A stretch of 64,000 bases of DNA from Cellulophaga sp. Hel_I_12 (lineage in GTDB: Bacteria; Bacteroidota; Bacteroidia; Flavobacteriales; Flavobacteriaceae): positions 248,001 through 312,000 of the forward strand of contig NZ_JUHB01000001.1 of NCBI RefSeq assembly GCF_000799565.1. Direction: 5' to 3'. Both the position numbers and the translations under genes were made by a program. The notes under the pieces are model-generated. The model did no database searches and was not told the DNA's origin. It worked only from the letters and a program-made list of their open reading frames with translations. Of this stretch, positions 32,661-41,315 are shown one piece after another (position 1 is the stretch's first letter; each line of letters opens with the position of its first letter).

Positions 32661-33614
32661 TTGAACGAACTTGTAATAGAACTAACGGAAATTAGTCCAA
32701 GAGATTTTTTTGGACAGCAGAATGAGCATATAGATTTGATTAAAAAATACTTTCCTAAACTTAAAATTGTTGCTCGTGGAAGTAAAATTAGAGTTTATGG
32801 GGATGACGGCCTTTTGGATGAGTTCGACAAAAAGTTTAAAATGCTCACCACACACTACCAAAAATACAATAAACTCGACGAAAATAGTATTGAGCGCTTG
32901 CTTTTGAGTAGTGAAAAAGACGATTTATCATCTTCTGAGAGTAGTGGAGAGGTATTAGTGCATGGCATGGGAGGTCGATTAATCAAGGCACAAACAGTAA
33001 ATCAGCGTAAATTAGTAGACTCTGTTCGAAAGAACGATATGGTTTTTGCTATTGGTCCTGCGGGTACCGGAAAAACCTATACCGGCGTAGCTTTAGCCGT
33101 GCAGGCCTTAAAAGAAAAAAGGGTAAAACGTATTATTTTGACACGACCAGCCGTAGAAGCTGGAGAAAATCTAGGTTTTTTACCGGGCGACTTAAAAGAA
33201 AAGTTAGATCCTTATATGCAGCCCCTTTACGATGCCCTACGAGACATGATTTCACCTGAGAAATTAGCACTTTATATAGAAAATGGTACCATCCAAATTG
33301 CTCCCTTAGCTTTTATGAGAGGAAGAACTTTGGATCATGCCTTTGTGATTTTAGATGAAGGTCAAAATACCACCCACGCCCAAATGAAAATGTTCTTAAC
33401 CAGAATGGGAAAAAATGCTCAGTTTTTAATCACAGGTGATCCCGGGCAAATAGATTTACCCCGGAGAACAGTTTCTGGTTTAAAAGAGGCGCTGTTGGTA
33501 TTACAAAGTATTGAGGGTATCGGTATTATTTATTTAGATGATAAAGATGTCATCCGGCACAAGTTAGTAAAAAAGGTAATTGAGGCTTATAAAGGAATAG
33601 AGCATCAAGGCTAG
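32661..33614 (+). CDS. PhoH-family ATPase
   Basis: 317 residues with Walker A GPAGTGKT (132-139) and Walker B FVILDEGQN in the PhoH domain. The N-terminal part (about 1-105) resembles the KH-like PhoL/YbeZ type. PhoH proteins are putative RNA-related ATPases, often linked to ribosome or rRNA maturation. The start is TTG at 32661; no ATG gives the conserved N-terminus. A TAAATTTG element at 32581-32588 could be its -7 sequence. purC follows after a 256-base repeat-containing gap. Confidence 0.9.
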   Translation: MNELVIELTEISPRDFFGQQNEHIDLIKKYFPKLKIVARGSKIRVYGDDGLLDEFDKKFKMLTTHYQKYNKLDENSIERLLLSSEKDDLSSSESSGEVLVHGMGGRLIKAQTVNQRKLVDSVRKNDMVFAIGPAGTGKTYTGVALAVQALKEKRVKRIILTRPAVEAGENLGFLPGDLKEKLDPYMQPLYDALRDMISPEKLALYIENGTIQIAPLAFMRGRTLDHAFVILDEGQNTTHAQMKMFLTRMGKNAQFLITGDPGQIDLPRRTVSGLKEALLVLQSIEGIGIIYLDDKDVIRHKLVKKVIEAYKGIEHQG

Positions 33615-33770
33615 TTTTAATTAAAAATGTAACAAGGCAATAATGTACCCATGTTTTTAATTTGAAAATTTGAAGATGTGTTGATTTGAAGATTATTTTT
33701 AATGTAAAAATGTATTCATCTAAGAATGTAATACTTTTATTTTCAACTTAAAACCAAAAACAACTTTTTA

Positions 33771-33864
33771 CCCAAAACCCAAAACCCAAAACCCAAAACC
33801 CAGAACCCAAAACCCAAAACCCAAAACCCAACACCCAGAACCCAAAACCCAGAACCCAACACCC
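33771..33864 (+). repeat. Perfect-period 7-base tandem array (CCCAAAA)n before purC
   Basis: Fourteen CCC tracts are spaced exactly seven bases apart; the spacers are AAAA, AGAA or AACA. The array ends six bases before the purC ATG. The complementary strand is a series of GGG tracts separated by T-rich tetramers, a strong G-quadruplex pattern. Related degenerate heptamers lie at 2531-2600. Confidence 0.95.
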
Positions 33865-33870
33865 ATTAAA

Positions 33871-34830
33871 ATGAAAAATACCATTATAGCAACAAATTTT
33901 AATTTTCCAGGACAAGTAGATGTGTATAAAGGTAAAGTTCGTGAAGTATATCGGCTAGAGAATGATTTAATGGTGATGATTGCCACTGACAGGCTTTCTG
34001 CGTTTGATGTGGTCATGCCCAAAGGAATCCCTTATAAAGGACAAATTTTAAATCAGATTGCAACAAAAATGATGGCAGATACATCCGATATTGTTCCGAA
34101 CTGGTTATTGGCAAGTCCTGATCCAAATGTAGCTATTGGTCATGCCTGCGAACCTTTTAAAGTAGAAATGGTGATTCGAGGCTATATGTCAGGTCATGCA
34201 GCACGTGAATATACCTTGGGAAAAAGAGTGTTGTGTGGCGTTGCTATGCCCAACGGGATGAAAGAAAATGATAAATTTCCAGCACCAATTATTACTCCTG
34301 CTACCAAGGCCGAAATGGGGGATCATGATGAAGATATTTCAAGAGAAGATATTCTTAAAAGAAATATTGTTGCTGAAAAAGACTACTTAATTCTAGAAAA
34401 ATATACAAGAGCTTTATTTAAAAGAGGTATTGAAATTGCTGCTAAAAGAGGTTTAATTTTGGTAGATACCAAGTACGAGTTTGGAAAAACAAAAGACGGC
34501 AGAATTGTATTGATTGATGAAATTCATACGCCAGATTCTTCGCGCTATTTTTATGCTGATGGGTATGAAGAGCGTCAAAAAAATGGAGCCCCACAAAAAC
34601 AATTGTCTAAGGAGTTTGTTCGGCAGTGGCTCATAGCGAATGATTTTCAGGGCTTAAAAGGACAAAAAGTACCAGAAATGACCGATGAATATATTGAAAC
34701 CGTTTCTGAAAGGTATATTGAGCTGTATGAAAAAATTGTAGGAGAAAATTTTAAAAAAGCCGAGCTAACCAATATTCAAAATAGGATTGAAACTAATGTT
34801 TTAGCTTATTTAAAAAATAATGTTAGATGA
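33871..34830 (+). CDS. purC: Phosphoribosylaminoimidazole-succinocarboxamide synthase (SAICAR synthase)
   Basis: 319 residues. Catalyses the ATP-dependent joining of CAIR with aspartate in purine synthesis. The signature parts are [27 protein letters not shown], a long central domain with [16 protein letters not shown], and [15 protein letters not shown]. The long eukaryote-like form of about 300 residues is typical of Bacteroidetes. The ATG at 33871 lies only six bases after the repeat array, so the leader has no normal ribosome-binding sequence. Confidence 0.97.
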   Translation: MKNTIIATNFNFPGQVDVYKGKVREVYRLENDLMVMIATDRLSAFDVVMPKGIPYKGQILNQIATKMMADTSDIVPNWLLASPDPNVAIGHACEPFKVEMVIRGYMSGHAAREYTLGKRVLCGVAMPNGMKENDKFPAPIITPATKAEMGDHDEDISREDILKRNIVAEKDYLILEKYTRALFKRGIEIAAKRGLILVDTKYEFGKTKDGRIVLIDEIHTPDSSRYFYADGYEERQKNGAPQKQLSKEFVRQWLIANDFQGLKGQKVPEMTDEYIETVSERYIELYEKIVGENFKKAELTNIQNRIETNVLAYLKNNVR

Positions 34831-34834
34831 TTAT

Positions 34835-35017
34835 TTAGTAGGCTGTGCTCGTGGTATTCGACAAGCCTCCTTGTTGGATATTGCTTTCTGAGGATATCGT
34901 GTTTTTTTCTATGGAATTCTCGTTTTCATTCGTCGTTGTGGCCATATAAATTAATACCGACACGACAAGACAAATAAAATATAATAAGCTTTTGATTTTT
35001 TGTGGTTTGGTCATCAT
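34835..35017 (-). CDS. Small single-span membrane protein
   Basis: About 60 residues: a basic N-terminus (MMTKPQKIKS), one membrane helix (LLYFICLVVSVLIYMA) and a Ser/Asn/Thr-rich tail facing out. I chose the ATG at 35017 (35014 also possible) over an upstream TTG. It converges on purC with four bases between the stops. The shape is typical of small envelope proteins, but no family is recognised. Confidence 0.5.
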   Translation of the reverse strand: MMTKPQKIKSLLYFICLVVSVLIYMATTTNENENSIEKNTISSESNIQQGGLSNTTSTAY

Positions 35018-35171
35018 TAATTTCAAATTATCGGGGATGAAAATAATAAAATTAAATGATATATGTGTATTTAAACCGATTTTTTATACACTTCATCGAT
35101 AAAATAGGTTTATTTGCTCCTAAGGACGGGCTTAAGCTAGTTGCTTTTGGCTAGCACAAAGTGTGTAAAGA

Positions 35172-35831
35172 TTAGTCTAAAAGATCTTTTATCCTAAGAT
35201 TTTTTTTCTCTTTTAATTTAGAGAGTATTTTTAAAAATAAAATGGCTGTTATGTAGGCGTCACCCATAGCCGTATGCCTATCTTTTTTTGAAATATTGAA
35301 TTTATCCGCCAGTTCATCTAAAGAGTAATGTTCTTTTTTCGTAATTAAATTAGACTTCAACAAGGTTTTCTTATAGAGTTGTGAAGTGTCTATATGCTTA
35401 TTTTTTAGCGCTGGCAAATGATGTCTGGCCAAAGCTTTATTAATCATTTGGATATCAAAAATGGCGTGGTGTGCAATTATCGTTTTGTTGCCGATGTAGC
35501 TCAACAACATTTTTAAAGCGTCTAATTCAGAAACTTTTGGAATGGTGCCATGCTTTAAAATACCATGAATTTTCGCCGCTTCTTTTCCATAAACTTCTTG
35601 CTTAATGTAAATTTCAAAACCCTTGTTAACAGCAATAGTTTGTTGGTATACTGCTACAGCACCAATGCTAAGCATCCGATCATCGGTATAATCAAAACCT
35701 GTTGTTTCAGTATCTAAAACAATAAAAGTTGTGCTTTCTAGATCCTCAGGCATCGTTGTTTTGAAGGTGTTGGCATACAAGGTCCAAAAATCAGGTAAAA
35801 TAGGCGTGTTTTTTTTAAAAAATTTAAACAT
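35172..35831 (-). CDS. DEDDh 3'-5' exonuclease (DNA polymerase III epsilon-like)
   Basis: 219 residues. Exo I motif D40-T-E42 in VLDTETTGFD, exo II near HHAIFDIQMI and exo III HTAMGDA define the DEDDh exonuclease family. It lacks polymerase-binding extensions. The gene is translationally linked to the larger gene upstream (one-base overlap at 35831), forming the well-known pairing of a cNMP/CBS/DUF294 protein with an epsilon-like exonuclease. The pair's function is unknown; nucleotide signalling or RNA turnover are possibilities. Confidence 0.9.
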   Translation of the reverse strand: MFKFFKKNTPILPDFWTLYANTFKTTMPEDLESTTFIVLDTETTGFDYTDDRMLSIGAVAVYQQTIAVNKGFEIYIKQEVYGKEAAKIHGILKHGTIPKVSELDALKMLLSYIGNKTIIAHHAIFDIQMINKALARHHLPALKNKHIDTSQLYKKTLLKSNLITKKEHYSLDELADKFNISKKDRHTAMGDAYITAILFLKILSKLKEKKNLRIKDLLD

Positions 35832-37750
35832 TACATGGATTTTAACTGAAACCTATGGCTTACCAATTCTTGAATATCTTTTATGGTTTTAAACGTGCGC
35901 TTTAACTTCATTTTTTCTTCTTTAGATAACGAATTCAAATCGATAAAACGTCCAGAACTATTATTTTGAATGCCCTGTTTTGTTCTAAATTTTAATAAGG
36001 CTTTAGCGGCATATGAACAGGCCAAGTAAATTTCTTTATTATTAGGTTCTAACTCCGCTAGTTTTTCGAATCGCTCTGAAGTATTATTAATGGCTTTGAT
36101 ATGATGCGATAATAGGAGTACTCTTGCTGCGTCAGTTAATGGTCTTAGTGCTCTACTTTTAACATCAAACTCATCCTTATGATCGCCGTCTTGCTCTACC
36201 AAAAACTGTCTAAAAAAGCCTGTAGGGGATGGATTCTGTAAGGCTCCTTTGGCTAAATGAAGGAAAAAAATAGGATACTTTTTTACGCTATAAAAAATAT
36301 GTTCTGATAACTCATTGGCCAATTTAGGCTCCCCATACACTACATTATAATCAAAGAAAATAGAGGATAGCAATACTTCATCGATACCAGGATTGATAAT
36401 CCAATGTGAAGTCATTTCTTTCCATTCTTTTAAACTTAAACACCATTTTGGGTTCGATGCCATCATATCCGCAGGGCAATATTCGTAGCCCATATCATGT
36501 AGACCTTTGGTGACTAATTTGGATAATTTTAAAAAATAAGTGGTTGTTTTTGGTAATGCTTCCTCTTCTACATCTCCGAATATCAGTGCATTATCTTGAT
36601 CGGTATGTAACATTTGTTCGCTTCTGCCTTGACTTCCTAAGGCTAGCCAAGCAAATTTTACAGGAGGTGGAGTACTCATTTTTTCTAAAGATAGTTCAAC
36701 CACCTGCTTCATACATGCATCATTCAATTCCGCTATTATTTTAGAGATAATAGTCATGGGTATATTCCCTTCTAAATATCCACTGAGCAAACCCATAATA
36801 CTATGTCGTATAGGCTTTAAATGTTTTATCTTTTTTACTCTTTTTATAGCTTTAATCAATACCGCAGGGTTATTGCCTAAAGATACCATAACATCGTGTT
36901 TCGATACAATGCCAACTACTTTTGAATTTACTGTGCCGTCTTTGGTTAGGCATAAATGACTAATACCACTTTTCATCATGGCCATTTGGGCTTGAGTGAT
37001 GGTCATTGATTTTGGATAGGTAATGACAGGGGAAGTCATTATTTTAGCTGCTGTTGCCGTTATGGGGAACATACCTGTTCCAATTTTATTCCTTAAATCC
37101 TTATCTGTAATTATGCCAATGGGTAGTTTGTCTTCAAGAACGAGGATGGCACCAATATTTTTTGAGGTCATTATTTCTGCTACCTGTTTAATGGTCGTAG
37201 CAGGCGAACAGCTCACAATATTTTTTGAGAACTGCACAGACTGTAAGTCAGTTAAGGGTATTTCGCTTGCTTCTTTTGATGGGTCAATAGGAGCTTCGCT
37301 ATATAATTTTCCTCGATGACTTTTAGAATACGGATTTCTAGTGTTAGAAGCGAAACTTTCTATTAAAAAATTACCGATAACTTTATTTTCTAAAGCCAGA
37401 GGTTTAAACAGGGCGATGGGGATGGCATAAATAATACTTTCTTCATGTGCTTTTGCTTCTAATTCGTAATTTTCATTGGCCATAAGCGGTCTTAATCCAA
37501 AAATATCACCCTCATCACAAATGTCTACAATATCATTGGTTGTTTTTTTATAAAGGGAAACTGCGCCTTTGTGTACCAAATAAAAAAAAGAATGTCCTTC
37601 TTCTTTTTCTGTAAAAATAACACTCCCTTTTTCTTTATAGATAATGCTGACTTGCTCAGATAGCCGTTCCAAGTCGCTCGTGTTTAAACCATTAAAAGGG
37701 GGGTAGTTTTTTAAAAAATCGGCAACTCTTTGCGAAATGGTATTTTTCAT
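35831..37750 (-). CDS. cNMP-binding / tandem CBS / DUF294 nucleotidyltransferase-like protein
   Basis: 639 residues. Order: cyclic-nucleotide-binding-like domain (about 15-130), two CBS domains (about 170-300, with KNIGAILVLE and GIITDKDLRNK), then a DUF294 putative nucleotidyltransferase domain with LGSQGRSEQMLHTDQDNALIF (G-S and D-x-D catalytic pattern). A helical DUF294 C-terminal domain ends the protein. Resembles the regulatory arm of a signal-transduction protein. Co-transcribed with the exonuclease that follows. Confidence 0.88.
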   Translation of the reverse strand: MKNTISQRVADFLKNYPPFNGLNTSDLERLSEQVSIIYKEKGSVIFTEKEEGHSFFYLVHKGAVSLYKKTTNDIVDICDEGDIFGLRPLMANENYELEAKAHEESIIYAIPIALFKPLALENKVIGNFLIESFASNTRNPYSKSHRGKLYSEAPIDPSKEASEIPLTDLQSVQFSKNIVSCSPATTIKQVAEIMTSKNIGAILVLEDKLPIGIITDKDLRNKIGTGMFPITATAAKIMTSPVITYPKSMTITQAQMAMMKSGISHLCLTKDGTVNSKVVGIVSKHDVMVSLGNNPAVLIKAIKRVKKIKHLKPIRHSIMGLLSGYLEGNIPMTIISKIIAELNDACMKQVVELSLEKMSTPPPVKFAWLALGSQGRSEQMLHTDQDNALIFGDVEEEALPKTTTYFLKLSKLVTKGLHDMGYEYCPADMMASNPKWCLSLKEWKEMTSHWIINPGIDEVLLSSIFFDYNVVYGEPKLANELSEHIFYSVKKYPIFFLHLAKGALQNPSPTGFFRQFLVEQDGDHKDEFDVKSRALRPLTDAARVLLLSHHIKAINNTSERFEKLAELEPNNKEIYLACSYAAKALLKFRTKQGIQNNSSGRFIDLNSLSKEEKMKLKRTFKTIKDIQELVSHRFQLKSM

Positions 37751-37991
37751 AGGTATTCTCTAAAATAGTAAAATTACGAGATTTTCAGTGATTTACACGA
37801 TCAACCTTCTTATTGCTTTATATTCGAAATCAAGGATGTTGGCTTACAGCGTCTCTCCCTATAATTTTTGTAGTGATAGCAAAAGTTACACAGCTCTTAA
37901 ATTCTAAAATTAGAGCATAAAATATTAGCATTGTAATTAAAAAAAAGTAGAGATCAATGAGTTTTAAAAAAAAATACAATCCCTTTAAAAA

Positions 37992-38023
37992 ATTGTAGGG
38001 CTAGTAAATAACGACTAAATTTG
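37992..38023 (+). promoter_or_regulatory. Predicted promoter of the exported YD-repeat-like gene
   Basis: ATTG (37992-37995), 20 bases, then TAAATTTG (38016-38023). Transcription would start near 38028, a few bases before the first ATG. Confidence 0.5.
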
Positions 38024-38033
38024 CGACATATTA

Positions 38034-38957
38034 ATGTTTTTATCATATAAGATGCCAAGGTATTTGTTCTGGTTCGTAGTATTACATATAAGCTATTTTT
38101 CATACGGTCAAAAAGCTAAGATTTTTACATTGGCAGATTTTGACTTATCTGGACCTGTAAAAACCTGCTTCGTAATTAAAGACTATGGTAAAGAGGAATT
38201 TAGTTTTAATCAAAATGGCGTCTTGACAAAATTAGTAACACGTTATAATGAAAACGATTATGACATTACCTATTATAAATACGAAAATGAGGCCATACGC
38301 GAAAAACGCGTTGAAGTTTACCGTGATGGTGCTTTTGACAAGCAGACTTCGATAGCCAATATTTATAGTGTGGATAGTATCCCTAACGGAAAAAAAATCA
38401 CGGAGAAAATAATATCCTACGCCAAAGAGTTTTTGGATCAATATGAATATTCTTATGATGTCAATGATAAGCTTATTCAGATCTATAGAAATGATGGTAA
38501 AGGTATCGAGAATACAAAAGTAAGTTATGAAGAAGTTTTAGGAGAAACCACCATTAGCTATACTGTAGATGGAGAACTTCAAAAAACAATACGAACTTCG
38601 AAACGAAAAATCAATCCAAAACAAAAGGTAGTGCTCACAAGGCAGTATTTTGAAGGGAAATTAAATACCGCTACCGAACAAGTTTTCAATGAAAAAGGGA
38701 ATTTAATTTCTGAACAAAAATTTGTTTATGACAATAAGCTCGGCACTTTTGTTCCTAAAGAAGTGAGTAGGTATACCTATAATGATTTAGGCATGCTAAG
38801 CGAATTAAAAACAAAAAAAGGTAGCGTAGAGGTCGTAAAAAAATATATTTATCAGTACGATAATGGTGGTAAGGGCAACTGGGTAAAGCAAATTGTAACA
38901 CCTGATAACACCTATATTACTCGAAAAATCACTTATTATGAAACAGCTACAGAATAG
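38034..38957 (+). CDS. Exported protein with YD-repeat-like strands, unknown function
   Basis: 307 residues. A Sec signal peptide precedes FSYGQKAK (cleavage near YG-Q). The ATG at 38052 (MPRYLFW) is an alternative start. The mature part is made of repeated beta segments such as FSFNQNGVLTKLVTRYNEND, YSYDVNDKLIQIYRNDGKG and YTYNDLGMLSELKTKKG. This is the look of RHS/YD-repeat wedge proteins common in Bacteroidetes. Alone on the plus strand; no partner suggests a function. Confidence 0.6.
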   Translation: MFLSYKMPRYLFWFVVLHISYFSYGQKAKIFTLADFDLSGPVKTCFVIKDYGKEEFSFNQNGVLTKLVTRYNENDYDITYYKYENEAIREKRVEVYRDGAFDKQTSIANIYSVDSIPNGKKITEKIISYAKEFLDQYEYSYDVNDKLIQIYRNDGKGIENTKVSYEEVLGETTISYTVDGELQKTIRTSKRKINPKQKVVLTRQYFEGKLNTATEQVFNEKGNLISEQKFVYDNKLGTFVPKEVSRYTYNDLGMLSELKTKKGSVEVVKKYIYQYDNGGKGNWVKQIVTPDNTYITRKITYYETATE

Positions 38958-39009
38958 TTTTGTAGTCTAAAATGCTCCAGTAGGGGGACCTAAACCTTAT
39001 GTTTACATT

Positions 39010-39657
39010 CTAAACCAACGAATTAATAATTTCTTTTTTCACTTCATGTTTGCCGTCAAACATCATGATTTCAGCCCTATCCTTAAACAAGAGTTTTATT
39101 TTTTGCATTTCCACCTTCATGCGCTCTTCATTTATATATTCATCATGATGACCAATAATAACTTTAACATTGCTTTTATTCGTTTCTAAAAAAGCAAAAT
39201 CGCTAGCTTTTAATTCAGTTGGAATGCCGCCAGCGTATAAAATAAGTTGCCTACACGCTAATTTTTTGTGAGCCAACCATCGGGTAACAATAGATACTCC
39301 TTGTGAAAAACCGAATAAAATAAGATTACAATGCTCAGGTAGGTTTTCAGCCTCATAAACGGCGTCTAAATAGTTGTTTACATTTTCAAGTTCTAAAGAG
39401 GTGTTTTCTTTGGTCAACCAACTAGCGCCAACATGAACGTATTTGCCGTTAAGGTAATATTTTGAGGGTGCCTGAGGAGCAATTATATAATTTTCTTCCG
39501 CATTTAAGTCTTTAAAATACTTTAAAAAATAGCGGCCTAAATAGCCAATTCCATGAAAAACTAGCCATATATTTTTAGTGTTTTCTGTAAGTGTATTTAA
39601 AGTTTCGTAGGTGTTTGTATGGGTATAGCTTACTTTTTTCTCTAATGTCTGCATCAT
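39010..39657 (-). CDS. Phospholipase/carboxylesterase-type alpha/beta hydrolase
   Basis: 215 residues from the ATG at 39657 (a GTG at 39672 is also in frame). The nucleophile elbow GFSQG, an early HG (FHGIGYLG), APQAPS, an Asp in IIGHHDEYI and a late catalytic His in GKHEV fit the alpha/beta-hydrolase fold of the carboxylesterase (YpfH/EstB-like) group. No signal peptide. The substrate cannot be told from sequence. Divergent from the thioesterase gene of the menaquinone cluster. Confidence 0.75.
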   Translation of the reverse strand: MMQTLEKKVSYTHTNTYETLNTLTENTKNIWLVFHGIGYLGRYFLKYFKDLNAEENYIIAPQAPSKYYLNGKYVHVGASWLTKENTSLELENVNNYLDAVYEAENLPEHCNLILFGFSQGVSIVTRWLAHKKLACRQLILYAGGIPTELKASDFAFLETNKSNVKVIIGHHDEYINEERMKVEMQKIKLLFKDRAEIMMFDGKHEVKKEIINSLV

Positions 39658-39758
39658 TTTTTTTTCTAACACTGTAATTTAAGAAGAATATTTAATTTCA
39701 AGGCTATGATATGCCTTTTGTTGCCTTCGAAATCCTTAATTTTACATAAAAGATTTAC

Positions 39759-40181
39759 ATGAACGATTATAAAGAAAAAATTCTAAAGATTTGTAACGAT
39801 ACTTGCAAGGGTACTCTCATGGAAACTTTAGATATTAGCTATGTAGATGTAGGCGAAAATTTTTTAGTGGGTAAAATGCCTGTGAGTCGAAAAGTGTATC
39901 AGCCAGACGGTGTTTTACACGGGGGTGCCATGGTAGCCTTGGCAGAAAGTGTAGGGAGTGCCGCATCATTTATATTCCTAAATGCCCAAGAAGTCACCAT
40001 TCGAGGTATAGAAATTTCTGCAAATCATGTCAAAAGTATTCGTGAAGGTTTTGTTTTTGCCAAAGCTACGATTATCCACAAAGGGCGCACAACGCAGCTA
40101 TGGGATATAAAAATCACCGATGCCAATGACAACTTAATCTCCGTTTGTAAATTAACGACTATCGCCTTACCAAAAAAATAA
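39759..40181 (+). CDS. Hotdog-fold thioesterase, likely DHNA-CoA thioesterase of menaquinone synthesis
   Basis: 140 residues, PaaI/YdiI-like hotdog fold. The motif QPDGVLHGGAMVALAES places the catalytic acid and the HGG loop; SREGFVFAKATIIHKGR-like and WDIKI strands follow. PaaI/YdiI-type members hydrolyse 1,4-dihydroxy-2-naphthoyl-CoA. Here the gene is followed two bases later by isochorismate synthase and then menD, so a menaquinone role (MenI) is a strong inference from position. The enzyme's actual substrate cannot be read from sequence. Confidence 0.8.
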   Translation: MNDYKEKILKICNDTCKGTLMETLDISYVDVGENFLVGKMPVSRKVYQPDGVLHGGAMVALAESVGSAASFIFLNAQEVTIRGIEISANHVKSIREGFVFAKATIIHKGRTTQLWDIKITDANDNLISVCKLTTIALPKK

Positions 40182-40182
40182 T

Positions 40183-41298
40183 ATGTTTAGCGATTTAATT
40201 TCAAAAGCCGAAAAACACTATGCGAGTGCAAAACCTTTTGTGCTTTACCGCAAACCAAAAGCACAAACGGTCAAAGGAATATTTCAAACTAATGATGTGT
40301 TGCATTATGTGCAGGATTACACCGAAAAGGGTTTTGTTTTTGCCCCGTTCAATTCTGAGGCTAACATTATTTTACTTCAGGTGGATGAAACTGTAGAAGC
40401 GGTTTTTGAGGCTATGGGTTATACGGACACGGGTAGGTCAAATGAAAATTCTTTAAATGATGACCATAAAGAATTTCATATTAAACTCATAAAAAAGGGA
40501 ATCAGGGCGATTGAAGAGAATGAATTTAAAAAAGTAGTGCTTTCTAGGCGTTTAGATATCGCATTTGATACATCTGTATTTGCATTGTTTATCAATTTAT
40601 TAAAACGTTATAGCAAGGCTTTTTGCTATTTGTTTTACCATCCTAAAGTTGGACTCTGGCTAGGTGCCACGCCAGAATTATTATTAAAAACATCGAACAA
40701 ACAGCTTAAAACCATGTCGCTCGCAGGTACTCAGCAATATACTGGATTGGAAAATCCTGTTTGGGGTAAAAAAGAGTTAGAGGAACAAGAATTGGTCACA
40801 GCGTATATCGCGGATGCTTTGAGTCTTGAAGTTTCAAAAGTAGAAATTTCAGAAACTACTTCGGTCAGAGCAGGTAATTTATGGCATTTGCGAACTTCCG
40901 TTTCTGGACATTTAAAAAATAATTCTGTGCAGTCGGTCGTAGCAGCTTTGCACCCTACGCCAGCTGTTTGTGGAATGCCAAGAGCTGCCTCAAAGAATTT
41001 TATAGCGCGTTATGAAAACTATGATCGAGAATATTATACCGGCTTTTTAGGTGAATTAAATTTTAAAAAAGTTACCTATCGGGATACCAATAAACGAAAC
41101 AAAGAAAATCAAGCCTATAAAACCATCAAAAACACCAGCTCTTTGTATGTAAATTTGCGCTGTATGAAGATTAAAAATCAAACAGCATCAATTTATATAG
41201 GTGGTGGAATAACTGCCGCATCAATCCCAGAAAAGGAATGGGAAGAAACAAAGGCAAAAAGTGAAACCATGCTGCAAGTTTTTAATAATTTTAGTTAG
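40183..41298 (+). CDS. menF: Isochorismate synthase (MenF type)
   Basis: 371 residues of the chorismate-binding family: ENEFKKVVLSRRLDI, FHPKVGLWLGATPELLL-type core, MSLAGTQ, LHPTPAVCGMPRAA and YTGFLGEL. Converts chorismate to isochorismate, the first committed step of menaquinone (or siderophore) synthesis. Its place between the thioesterase and menD, with an 18-base gap to menD, points to menaquinone. Confidence 0.9.
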   Translation: MFSDLISKAEKHYASAKPFVLYRKPKAQTVKGIFQTNDVLHYVQDYTEKGFVFAPFNSEANIILLQVDETVEAVFEAMGYTDTGRSNENSLNDDHKEFHIKLIKKGIRAIEENEFKKVVLSRRLDIAFDTSVFALFINLLKRYSKAFCYLFYHPKVGLWLGATPELLLKTSNKQLKTMSLAGTQQYTGLENPVWGKKELEEQELVTAYIADALSLEVSKVEISETTSVRAGNLWHLRTSVSGHLKNNSVQSVVAALHPTPAVCGMPRAASKNFIARYENYDREYYTGFLGELNFKKVTYRDTNKRNKENQAYKTIKNTSSLYVNLRCMKIKNQTASIYIGGGITAASIPEKEWEETKAKSETMLQVFNNFS

Positions 41299-41315
41299 AT
41301 AAAAAAGAAAATTAC

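Noticed and set aside
33768..34022. Minus-strand frame with repeated Gly-Phe-Trp-Val-Leu units opposite the heptamer array and purC
   Set aside because: It is the translation of the 7-base repeat and overlaps the start of purC on the other strand; it has no independent support.
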